Positions 32,215 through 43,283 of a DNA stretch of 64,000 nucleotides are shown here, one piece after another (within the stretch, counting starts at the first letter, position 1; each line of letters begins with the position of its first letter). The stretch is from Entomortierella parvispora (taxonomy: Eukaryota; Mortierellomycota; Mortierellomycetes; Mortierellales; Mortierellaceae). The notes below the pieces were generated by a model, which did not search any database, was not told where the DNA came from, and saw nothing but the letters and a program-made list of their open reading frames with translations. Location: contig OY752150.1 of NCBI GenBank assembly GCA_963573315.1, forward strand, positions 1,116,001 to 1,180,000, given 5' to 3'. The translations under genes and the position numbers were made by a program.

Positions 32215-35011
32215 GGTGAACTGTTGGTGTTGGTTTCTTGGCGGTAAAGGGAAAAGGTAGAGAAATAGTGTAGGTAGGTAGAAAATGATGTGGCAAATGG
32301 ATCGAATTCGATGGGTGCGGTTTCGTTAAAAGGAAGAGTAGAGGCGCTAGGAGAGGGTGGGGAGTGTTAGGGCGTAAGAGTTGACGAGGCAGGTGTGAGG
32401 AAGAGAGGGCAAGGGATGGGCTGTTGGTAACTTGAGTGGAATGGGGTTGCCGTGTGGGCGTGTGGGGGAGTTCCTAGTGCAAGAAGGTTGGTTATGATCT
32501 AGCTCATGAAGATTGCCGGTAGGGAGGAACTACAGACAGTGGGAAGTGTTGGTGGAAGTGAAGGTAGAGAATGCTTGCACAGGAGCGAGGGTAGAAGATA
32601 TAGGGAGGAAAGAAGAGGAGCTGAGGAGGCAGAGGAGGCGTTAAGAGAAGAAAGAATGAAGACAACGAACAAGAAAGGGGAGAGAGAAAGATAGTCGTTC
32701 TGTATTTATGTCTTTTCCAGGTTCAAAGGGGTCTGCGATGGATCAAATGTCCCAAATCGGCTGTCCAACGCGGCAGTTGTCAATGCAATCAGATGCAGAA
32801 AAGGGTCCGGAAACAATTGACCGTGAGCAATTGAAGGAAGAAAAAAAGGGAGGGAACGACACCAAGGATGCAAAGAAGGATGACAAGGAATAGAACAAGG
32901 AGGGGCGGGGCTCACTCTGCCCAACGGGCGTCTTTGTCGTCTGTGTTTGATCTGTCGTTCTGATTGTCTGTCTATCCCACACCTCGATTGAGTGGCAGGA
33001 CTGCAGGACTGAATGCTCGGCTCTCCATGTGTAGGCGGTGTGGAGCGAGGGGGGAGGAGATCTTCGGCCCTGGTCGCGACTAGGGATTAAAGGGCGCGGC
33101 CATAAACATCCGTCGTGTGTCAGATGCAGATGTGCGCTTCGGCAATGTCACTCCAAGGCATACTAAGTTGAGCTGCATTGTAAGCATCCAGGCTGGTATT
33201 CCCACCTGCATCAAAGCGCCTCTTATTGATCCACGCTCCTTTATTTGCATGCATGACATTGGTTGTGCAGCTGCATCCGTGGCAACACAAAGCTGCAAGA
33301 GAGATCCAAATTGTCAAACCAGGAGCTCGGGCCAAGGGGAAATGTACTTCCAGGAGAAAAAAAAATCAGAGCGAGTTTGAGCTTTGCGTCCGCTCACCCC
33401 CGAGCATTGTCACACACAGACAGACGAAGAAGTCATCGACAGCAGGCTGGTCGACGCAGAACACGGAGGCACATGTCCATAAACAACACATACGCAATGA
33501 CCGTCTCTCTCTCTCGTCTGTCTCCCGCCTTTGCCATGCTCTTGCGCTCCACGTTCATATTCCTTTTCACTGCAGCTCGAACGACACTGAAATCTGAGAA
33601 ATGAAGAAAAAAGCATCATGGCTTGGGACCTCGGCCGATTTTCGCGGGGTCCGTTGGCATTCGGTTATTTACTCGTGGTAGAAGCACGACTGAGCCATGA
33701 ATGGCTGCTCTCTCCTTCTTGTTCTTTGCCTTCGATGGCGACTATCCGTCATCAAGGACCAGAAGACTGAGAATTACGGTGTGTCAAACAGTTGACAATA
33801 CACTCGAGCCTTTCTTTTTCTTTTTTATTCACTGTCACGGCAGGATAGCCAAGATTTGGAGAGAGGGCAAAGAAACAGAAGGCCCTGCGCCTCTATTGTT
33901 CCTTGGATTATCTCATCCACCTGCCTTGTTTTCTTCACTATTTCTCTCGACCCACTACTCCGTGCAACGGTTAAACAACTCCCTCAACAGTTTCAGCGAG
34001 TACTTTTTCGATCTACTCGCTCCTCCGAGACTCGGCTCCCCGAGAAAAACCCTTTTTTACATGAGATGATGATGTTATATTTAGCGCCAGCTTGGAGTTT
34101 GGCCGAGGAGAGAAGACGGGGCGAAGAATCCAAAATGTGGAGAAGGACATGCATGCATTGACGCGGATTGAGCGTGACAACCTCGTTACGCGGCAAAAGG
34201 AGGAATGGTCCTGCATGAACATCGTGTGTTCACAAATCATCCAAACAAGGTGCACGGCAGGTCGTGATAGTGAGAGTTTCCTGGCCAATTGACCATCCTA
34301 GAGGGTGGCGCTTCGTTGATTCATTGAGAAACCAAGTCCTCAAGAAACTCAACAAACTCAACGGTCGGTTGGATTCATGCAAGGGGCCGCATTGTGCAAC
34401 CCAACAATGGCTGATAAAGAAGGGGCTGCTTATTCTGCAACAGATTGAGGAAACTAGCTAGGGGCACACTAATACTGGAACAACTTACTTCATGTCCGGT
34501 AACGCACAGACATTATTCACCCTACCCCCAATTGACCGAATGCTCTAGACCGCAAACGGCCTACTGGCTGAGTTCATCTAATGGTGAAAATGGTGGTTGA
34601 TGCTGACCCTTATTTCGATTGACATTTTTTTTGCTTGTCGCGGTTCCCCATTGTTGGTAGGAAGCGATTTCTAGGGGCATCGATCATCATGCTCTATTCT
34701 ACAAACAGGCTCTAAAAATAGGGCCCTGTTGCACCCCTGTCCACTTTGTCTTCCCGATTGGGAAGCAGAAACACCATCCATAAAACAATTGGATTGCCAA
34801 CAATAATGATGGCCACACCTTACATCCCTTTCCCGGCTTTCAAAGACTTTAGAAGAGGGGCATCGACTTGTTTTTTATTTTGTTTTTCTCATTTGTACAA
34901 CTCATTAACAGTTTATGTATATTCAAAAATACTCTGTAAATGGTGGCAGCGGACATCCCTGAAACCTGCAGAAGAATCGCGCTGTTGGATCCACTTTTTT
35001 TTGTCTTCACT
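32215..35011. other. intergenic region without a supportable gene
   Basis: This is upstream DNA of the gene at 30475-32214 and downstream DNA of the first protease. Frames at 32708-32893 (Lys/Asp-rich) and 33701-34069 have no recognisable family and no matching splice context. No RNA genes were recognised. Confidence 0.4.
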
Positions 35012-36382
35012 TTAAACGGCAAGGGGGGCGATTCCAATGGAAGGAGAAGAGGTCTGGGAGAAGACACAGTAGTTGTTCTTGATGAAGACATCTCCCAAGA
35101 TCCAAAGATCGTTCTGACCACCCTGGACACCAGAGGCACAGTTGCCGGAACCATCTCCGAGATCCTCAAAGGCAAGATCTGCCAAGGCAACGTTGAAAGC
35201 AGTGCCAGCCATGGTGAACGAGATGCTATCGGTGCTGGAGGAGAGCGAGCAAGGAACCAACCAACCGTTGTTGGGATCGTTGGTGGCGCCATCGATAGTG
35301 CTGTGGATGGCCTGGGCGGCATCATCACTGACAACGATCAAGGTCGTGCCAGTGTCAACAATACCCTGGGAAGACTGACCAAGGTCCTGGCCGCCGGCAG
35401 TGATACCGTCAATGGCGATTTGCCAGTAACCCTCCTGGGAAACGGGAACGTAGGTCAACTCACCAGTGTACTTTGAGTTGTCGATGGCACCAAAGAGGTA
35501 TTCACCACCCTGACCATTGAAGAGACGCTCTGAGGGCAAGAAGACAGAGACAACAGGCTTAGCAAGGACGCCAGCAGCGATGGCATTGTCCATGAAGGTC
35601 TTGACCCCGGACACAGACTCGATAGTGTCGAATCCGAGGCCAAAGAGACCGTCCTCAGGGGAAGAAGCAAACTGGGCAGACTCCTTGGTAGCCAAACCGA
35701 TGGTCTGACGAACGGAGACGCCTCCAACAGAGACGATGTCGGATCCGAGGGTACCAGAGGACGAGGAACCATCACCGTACGAGATGTTCCACTTGCGACC
35801 ATCTTTCTTGAAGGTGGAGGACTTGGCCGAGTTGAAGCGATTGTGCTTCTTACAGGCTGAGGTGGTGCAGGTGCTGGAAGGGAACCAGATATCGGATGAA
35901 CCCTGCAAAAGATATAGCCGGCAATAAAGGTTAGGGCGCTAGGATATTAAACAATTCCATATTCATAGTCAGCAATCTATCTCTACTTACAGTGTCAAAG
36001 TCAAGGTTGACATTCTGGGGAGGAGTGCCGATGGAAACGGTGCCGTAGTACTATGGATCAAGCAGTAAAGGTTGACGTTAAGGATTGAGACTCCAAACAG
36101 GGGCTTTGGATGAGAAAAGTAATTTTGATGAATAAATTCTGTTACCTCGGTGTCGGGGGAAACATCGGTCAATGCAACAGAGCCTGAAGAAGCGCTGAGG
36201 ATGTTGATGCCAGGGTAGCGTCTGTTAAGCTTGGCGATCTGAGCCTTGGTGTTATGTTTGTAGCCGGCACGACGGGAGACAGGAACGGAATGGCCCGCGG
36301 TGTGTGGGCGTCTGGCAATAGGAGAGGCCTCGGTGAAGGCCAAGAGGGCAGCAGCCAAGGAGACGAGAGCTGTGATTCTCAT
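35012..36382 (-). CDS. secreted A1 aspartic protease, copy 1 of 3
   Basis: Exons 36382-36146, 36050-35991 and 35902-35012 encode 395 aa. A signal peptide (MRITALVSLAAALLAFTEA) is followed by a propeptide of about 55 residues and the mature pepsin-type enzyme. The first catalytic motif DFDT|GSSDIW is split by an intron, the flap is ISYGDGSSSSGTL with its Tyr, and the second catalytic motif is IVDTGTTL. Cys pairs are in STCTTSAC and between GNC and NNYC. It should be an acidic extracellular or vacuolar endopeptidase like rhizopuspepsin. It has one intron more than its two neighbours, placed just before YYGT. A TATA box lies about 85 bp upstream. The final exon is 891 nt, exactly as in the other copies. 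Confidence 0.95.
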
Positions 36383-38255
36383 GGTGGTTTTTGTGGTGTT
36401 TGTTGAGTGAGGGTTGAAGGGAGGGAGGGAGGATGATGATCTACCGTTGACCGATGGGTGCCCTCCTTTTATACCTTGGTCGCGAAAGTCAAGGCGCGTC
36501 CCCGATAGAGTAATTGACAAGTTCACAGGGACCTGAACCATTGCAATTAAGGAGCAATCTCAGCTGCGGTGTTCCTTGTCCAGCAGGACAACGATGTGCT
36601 CACATCCCCCGAACTCGCTTATTTACTGTATTGAATGTACAGGGGCAATAGTCTATTAGCAATGTGCCAGGTCCTTCGACAAACACAACCGATAGGTACC
36701 TTTGTCCTGACAACATATGGGAATAAGCAAACAGCAGACATGGCAGCTGGACGAGGCCTTCGATCACCAGAACCCCCTCTCCTGCCCACGGTCGTAAACC
36801 CCTATTGGCCGAAGCAGAGCCGTTCAAGGGTAAAAACAAACGTGGCCACAAACCTTGTTGTGTGAGCCCTCGAATGCAATTGCCAGGGGCAATGGAGGCT
36901 GGCTGAATTCGCTTCGCTCTTTACTACAATCTACTGCTTTCTCCTCGTGTTCTCCGCACCATGTCTCCAGCAGCCGCCGTCGTTTGAGTACGATCTTGGA
37001 GCACATGTATTGTGCCTGCATTTACCCTAGTGGATGCGCAGTTTTGCAGTTTTGGCGGTATCCAATCGTGCATGCTAATGCACTCTGTTCTCTTCTGGAC
37101 AGGTCCTGTCCTCGTCGTTGCTGTTTGCATGCCACATGTTCTCTCTGTGATCGCCAGCGGACTCAAATCCCTTATCATTCCAAACGGCTCCTATCATCTT
37201 CTGTCGCGTGCTCGACTTTGGACTTCTCGGGGACCAAGTTCCCCCATTGGCCCACCATGCCTGCTGAGATTCAACCGGCTGGGCGTGGCAATTAGATAAC
37301 ATTACACTCATTGCCATTCATGTTCACAGGAATAAGTACTTTGGAAGAAATACAGGAAGAAGGGCCAATACCCGATTCACCTCATCCCTGGACACCAAGC
37401 AGGGGCTGCGGGACCGATGTTTGGATGCAGACCAATTGTTTGGGCACGAAACCCTACACTTCGCCAGATCACTGAGTTCTCACGTCAACCTTTGAGAAAC
37501 ACCGTCTTCAGATTATAGCCGAGGCTAGAAAACTACCTTTTGAAAGGTACACGCCGGTTTACTGGATTGGGTCAATAGATGTGAGCTGCCGTACCCAGGT
37601 CAGACCACAAGGGTTCTTTGCGGCCTTGCTGAGCCCTCCTCTCCCAATAATGTCACGCAATATGGCTCATCAAACCAGGGTCTACTCGATTATCAGCCCG
37701 GTCCCTTGTTCCTGAGAAAAGAGGGTAACCAATGCAAAACAGAACACCGTCGGCAGACTGATTCCAGACCATCTCATGGAGCCCTCTCATGGTGAACTTC
37801 CTTTTGCGATGCCCACATGCAAAGATAACCGTAGACTATGTGATCAATACAAAAAAAAATGCCTCTTGGTCCAATGGTCAGTTCTAAAATTTTTCTATTG
37901 ATCTCCCTACTCGGGGACAAAGGGGAGATCTACATAAAAGCAATGATCGATCATGTTCTCAACTCGTGAAGAAGTATAGGACATGGATCATAGACGACGT
38001 AATAGGTAATGGGTGAGGGGGAGATGTCATTATTGCCCTAAATGATATTGGGGGGCCCTGTGCGCTCAGAGAGCAGCAATCGAACGAGAATTGCCATGGT
38101 GGTAGCACGATCTGCTTTTTTTTCCCTTGTTTGAGGTAGTACATCTCTTTATTTACAAAATATATAAGTGCAAGTCTCTTCGTCATGTTCTTCAGACCAG
38201 GAAGTACAATGAGAAGGAAGAGGCTGCGCCAAGTACACACTGTTGTGCGCGGTTT
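36383..38255. other. intergenic region between proteases 1 and 2
   Basis: Holds the protease 1 promoter on the left and the protease 2 3' flank on the right. The longest frame (36855-37295, +) is Cys/Arg-rich without motifs. No protease remnant is visible. Confidence 0.4.
36465..36473 (-). promoter_or_regulatory. TATA box of aspartic protease 1
   Basis: TATAAAAGG on the gene strand, about 85 bp upstream of the ATG. The other two protease genes have a TATA element at a similar distance. Confidence 0.6.
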
Positions 38256-39536
38256 TTAGTACTTGAGGGGAGCGATTCCAATGGAAGGAGACGAGGTCTG
38301 AGAGAAGACACAGTAGTTGTTCTTGATGAAGACATCTCCCAAAATCCAGAGACCATCCTGACCACCTTGGATACCAGAGAAGCAGTTACCGGAACCGTCA
38401 CCGAGATCCTCGTAAGCCAAGTCAGCGACGGGAACGTTGAAGGTGGTGCCACCCAACTTGAATCCGACATTGGCAGTGCTGGATGAGACTGAGCAAGGAA
38501 CCAACCAACCGTTGTTGGGGTCGTTCTTGGAACCGGGAATCTTGGCGTGGATGGCCTTGGCAGCAGCGTCACCGACAATGACCAAGGTCGTACCGGTATC
38601 AACAATACCCTGGGAGGTCTGCTTGAGGGAGGCGCCGTTGAAGGAAGCATCCTGGACCAAAACTTGCCAGTAACCCTTCTGGGTGACGGGGACATAAGTC
38701 AAATCACCAGTGTACTTGGACGAATCAATTCCACCAAAGAGGTACTCGCCTCCAACGCCACCGTTGCGGCGGACTGAGGGCAAGTAGGCCGAGACCACAG
38801 GCTGAGCAAGAGCGCCAGCTGCAATGGCGTTGTCCAAGAAAGTCTTGACACCAGAGACGGACTCGATGGTGTTGAAACCAAGACCGAAAAGACCATCCTC
38901 GGGGGAAGAGCCAAACTGGGAAGATTCGGTGGTGGCCAAACCAATGGTTTGACGAACAGAGATACCGCCAACGCTGACAATGTCAGATCCAAGAGTGCCC
39001 GAGGCGGAGGAACCGTCACCGTAGGAGATCGACCACTTGCGACCATCCTTCTGGTAAGTGGAGGACTTTGAAGAATCGAAGAGAACGTGCTTCTTGCAGG
39101 CAGAGGTGGTGCAAGTGCTGGAAGGGAACCAGATATCGGACGAACCCTGAGGAGAGAAAAAGAAAAAAATCAAAAAATCAGGTACAGATCAATTGCAAGA
39201 CGCGTCCATAACAATTGAAACCAAACCTACGGTATCAAAGTCGAGCTTGACATTTTGGGCGGGGGTTCCGACCGACACGGTTCCGTAGTATTCAAGGTCG
39301 TTATCGACATCAGTCAGAGGAACGTGGCCACTGGATGCAGCGAGAATCTGAAGCTGAGGGTAACGAGCATTGAGCTTGGCAATCTGGAACTTGGTGTTGT
39401 GCTTGTAGTTCTCGCGACGGGCAATTGGCACTCTGTGGGTACCATCATGGGGAGGATGAGGGCGGCGGTTGATGGGACCGGCTTCTGCGACGGCCAAAAC
39501 TGCGACGGCCAAGGAGACAAGGGCGGTGATTTTCAT
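38256..39536 (-). CDS. secreted A1 aspartic protease, copy 2 of 3
   Basis: Exons 39536-39231 and 39146-38256 encode 398 aa. Signal peptide MKITALVSLAVAVLAVAEA, then a propeptide with a His/Pro-rich start (RRPHPPHDGTHRVPIARREN), then the mature enzyme. Catalytic motifs are DFDT|GSSDIW, again split by the intron, and IVDTGTTL; the flap is ISYGDGSSASGTL. Relative to copies 1 and 3, the segment around the SVRRNGGVGGEYLFGG loop and the part before the second aspartate (VLVQDASFNGASLKQTSQ) diverge most, so substrate preference may differ. It ends APLKY instead of APLAV. Tandem duplication with copies 1 and 3 is inferred from orientation, the shared intron and equal last-exon length. Confidence 0.95.
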
Positions 39537-42022
39537 GACTTGGATGGATTGAGGAGAGGAGTAGTGGTAGAATGAGAAGAGATGAGAGGGATATAGAACA
39601 TAAATGGAGGCGGACATCTCGTCCCTTTTTATACTCGTCGAGGAGGAGAGTTGCGCGTGCGCTTTCCCAGGGATACTGGGATTTGATGAGAACAAGAGTG
39701 GAGGGCGAGGACAAATGAGTCTAGTCCCTGTCCTTCGCGCCTCGCCTCGTTGTGCCCATTGATGATGTGAATTACGCGCTCGCGGGCACAGGAGTAACTG
39801 ACCGAATGCGAACAGTGTGAGGGATGAGCGTGTCCACCCGCCTTGCGCGGGGTACGTTTTTGGTCAATGACGGTTGACTTGTCTGTAAACAAAAGAGCAA
39901 AAAAGACATCTCTTGCGCCGTTGCGTTTTCTCCATGGTCGGCAGATGGGCTAGAAAGCGACGAAACTGGGTTAGCTGCAATCAAGCTAATCACACCATCG
40001 ACCGCTTTCCCAGGCAAACAGCATTTTTGAGGGAAAAGGCGCACAAAAATGGACGAATCCAGGGGAACACGAGACCCTGGCGTGCTCAGGTTTGTTTATC
40101 TACCTCGGGTTTATTGTGCAAGCCCGAGGCTCTCGCTTGCTCCTTCCCTGCAATCATCTGTTCCCGTTCCTGCTATCGTTATTTGCCCAATTATACTTCG
40201 AAGCTTTGGCGAACTGTGTGCAGACCTCACGCGCGCGCCCTCCTCTCGCCTTGAACCTCGGAACGTTCCCCGCCTCATCTCTCTGTCTCTGATGGACAAT
40301 TCAAGTGCAGCTCAGTGCATGCACCTTTAGTTTTCACCTGACCCACCGGGTCGAGAGCATGTTAACTTTGAATCTGCGTTTCTTAACACGAAGAGCTTTC
40401 ATCTTCAGATGAACCATACTCCCTTAGAACAAGATCAGACTAAAAGTCAACTGTCTGTCCCACAAGCTGCTGAAATCTAGAACTTGCTGGGAAAACTATT
40501 AGGACATAAAGGACATACTGCAAACTCTTCTGTGTTCTGTATGTAACAATAAATATAAGAACAATCGCTCCAGGGAAAAACCACTTTGCGAACCAAGCGT
40601 ACAATGTTCACATAAATCAAGGATGATTTATTCCCCCCTCTGTGCCGGAGCGACATTCGGAGGGCGCAGGGTCAACAAGGATGAATGACGAAGCAGACCC
40701 TGAATACAAATTACATTACTGTACACACCTGTGGGCAAGGGGTACGCAAGGGTAAAGAACAGACAACATCCAGGGAATTCAACCGGATGGGACAGTCCAA
40801 CCAAAACTTCCTTCGGACGATTTCTCGGATCTCAATTATAATACTGCCCATAGATATTTACTCGCCCAAATATACCCATCAGGCGCTAATCCTCCCAGGG
40901 CTTAGCTCAGGTCCTGCGTGCAGCTTTACGCCCGGCAGGAGCCAGTAGGCGTTGAAGAGTCAGACATGGATGACACAAAGGCAATCTATAAACACGAGAG
41001 TAGCCTGGGCTTTTTGTCGACTCACAATCCCCCCCTCGCCCCCTCCTCCCTCTGCCATGCTTTGCTCCCTGCAGGAGGGCATGCTGTCCCTTGCATGACT
41101 CTTCTGACCGGTAAAACATTGAACGGTTGGTCAAGAATTGACGCGTGCTTGGGCCTTTGTCATTGGCTCTTCTCACCTTTCCCCTCTCCTTTGTTGACAT
41201 CAACAAAAGAGAATTTTGATTCAGGGTGCATTTCTTCCTTTGCCTTGCTTCAAGTCCAGGGTAAATTTTCTCACCAGACCCTGTTCACACGAACACAAAA
41301 ACAAAAAATCCCAGAGATACTTTAAAGTGCCCTCGGCATGCTGAAAGGACCAAGGGTGCAGGCTCTCATCAGTGTTGACAAAGATTGGACATTCATGGTG
41401 TGATTCGCTCACTGCATTCGGCACGAAAGTTGAGGATGACAACACCAGAGCACATACATGTCCAGAGGTATCAGAAACCTCCTTTCACGCGGTCCAAAAC
41501 GCTCACTTTCGTGCCTGAAACCTAGTTCATTGGTTGCCTGTTGCCCAATGTTCTAGGATTGCACCCTTCACCATCGCAGGCCGCCCCAGCCGCTCTGAGA
41601 TTCTGTTTGTTGACCGAGATGTGAGCAGCCAAAGAGTTTGTACACACTTCGATTGCAATCGTTTTGTCTCCTTGTCAGTATGAAAAGCCCTTTCGAGCTT
41701 TGTGTGGCCCAGAACACTTTTTTCTCTCGCAGACGGACCGTGGGATGATAGGGTGGAGTTTCTTTTTGTTGGGAATGGTCTCGACCTCTTCAGTGCCTAC
41801 AGTTGCGTGTGCTTTGAGCTCAACCCCGAACGCGTTGATAGCAGAGCTTTCAAGTTTTATTTGTTTTTTGTGGAGAAGATCAACTTCTGACCGGAGGAAT
41901 GGAAAAGAACTAGGTCGCGTCAAGCGATACCTTGCGTAGATATTCAGATACATAGAGCTCTCCTGAAAGGAAGAGAGAAACACGATGACAGCTCTGCTGC
42001 CCAATCGCGACACAGTGCTCTC
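39537..42022. other. intergenic region between proteases 2 and 3
   Basis: Contains the protease 2 promoter. Several short frames (for example 40918-41325, +) have no motifs or splice support. The 2.5 kb shows no visible fourth protease copy. Confidence 0.4.
39624..39633 (-). promoter_or_regulatory. TATA box of aspartic protease 2
   Basis: TATAAAAAGG on the gene strand, about 90 bp upstream of the ATG. Confidence 0.6.
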
Positions 42023-43283
42023 TTAAACGGCAAGAGGAGCGATTCCAATGGAAGGAGACGAGGTCTGGGAGAAGACGCAGTAGTTGTTCTTGATAAAGAC
42101 ATCTCCCAAGATCCAGAGACCATCCTGACCACCTTGGATACCAGAGACACAGTTGCCAGAACCGTCACCGAGATCCTGGTAAGCCAAGTCAGCGACGGGG
42201 ACATTGAAGGCAGTGCCGGCCAAAGTGAACGAGACGTTGTCGGTGCTTGAAGCGACCGAGCAAGGAACCAACCAACCGTTGTTGGGATCGTTGGTGGCGC
42301 CATTGATGTTGTTGTGAATAGCCTGGGCGGCATCATCACTGACAATGACCAAGGTCGTACCAGTGTCAACAATACCCTGGGAAGACTGTCCCAAGGATTG
42401 ACCATTGTATCCAGCATCGTCAATGGCAATCTGCCAGTAACCCTCCTGGGACACGGGAACATAGGTCAGTTCACCAGTGTACTTGGAACTATCAATTCCT
42501 CCAAAGATGTACTGTCCTCCTTGACCGTTGAAGAGACGCTCCGAGGGCAAGAAGACCGAGACGACAGGCTGAGCAAGGACACCGGCAGCAATGGCATTGT
42601 CCATGAAGGTCTTGACACCCGAAACCGACTCAATAGTGTCGAATCCAAGTCCAAAGAGACCATCCGCGGGGTCAGAACCGAACTGAGAAGACTCCTTGGT
42701 AGCCAAACCAATGGTCTGACGAACAGAGATACCTCCGATCGAGACCAAGTCGGTTGCGAGAGTGCCCGAGGCGGAGGATCCGTCACCATAAGAGATTGTC
42801 CACTTGCGACCATCGTTCTTGTAGGTCGACGACTTGGCGGAGTTGTAGCGAGTGTGGGCCTTGCAAGCTGAAGTGGTGCAGGTGCTGGAAGGGAACCAGA
42901 TATCGGACGAGCCCTGAAGAAGAGAGAGAGTCAAAGATCAGAAAATGTCCTAACAAAAAAAAATAGAATGACTGTTCCGGCGGCATGAAACTTACGGTAT
43001 CGAAGTCGAGCTTGAAGACCTGGGCTGGGGTTCCGATGTTAACAGATCCGTAGTACTCGAGATCGGGGCTGACATCGGTCACAGGAACAGTGCCAGTGGA
43101 TCCGGCCAAGATCTGGAGCTGTGGATAACGCTTGTTCAACTTTGCGATCTGGGCCTTGGCGTTTGGCTTGTAGTTGGGGTTGCGGGTCAACTCGACGACA
43201 TGTCCGGGGTGGTTCTTCAAAGGCGATGCTTCGGTGAAGGCCAAGACCGCGGCAGCCAGAGAAACGAGGGCGGTAATTTTCAT
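42023..43283 (-). CDS. secreted A1 aspartic protease, copy 3 of 3
   Basis: Exons 43283-42996 and 42913-42023 encode 392 aa. Signal peptide MKITALVSLAAAVLAFTEA, a short propeptide (KNHPGHVVELTRNPNYKPNA), then the mature enzyme with DFDT|GSSDIW, flap ISYGDGSSASGTL and IVDTGTTL. Cys pairs are kept. The mature part is closest by eye to copy 1 (shared PSERLFNGQGG and VPVSQEGYWQIAID), while the two-exon structure matches copy 2. The upstream ATG-proximal region is CT-rich with a TATA-like box 75 bp upstream. Secretion and autoactivation at acid pH are typical for the family. Confidence 0.95.

Noticed and set aside
36855-37295. 146-codon Cys-rich frame between proteases 1 and 2
   Set aside because: No motif, no splice context, overlapped by other frames; looks random.
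42314-42871. 185-codon frame antisense to protease 3 (similar frames in copies 1 and 2)
   Set aside because: Repeats in each paralogue as a mirror of the conserved sense codons; no independent support.
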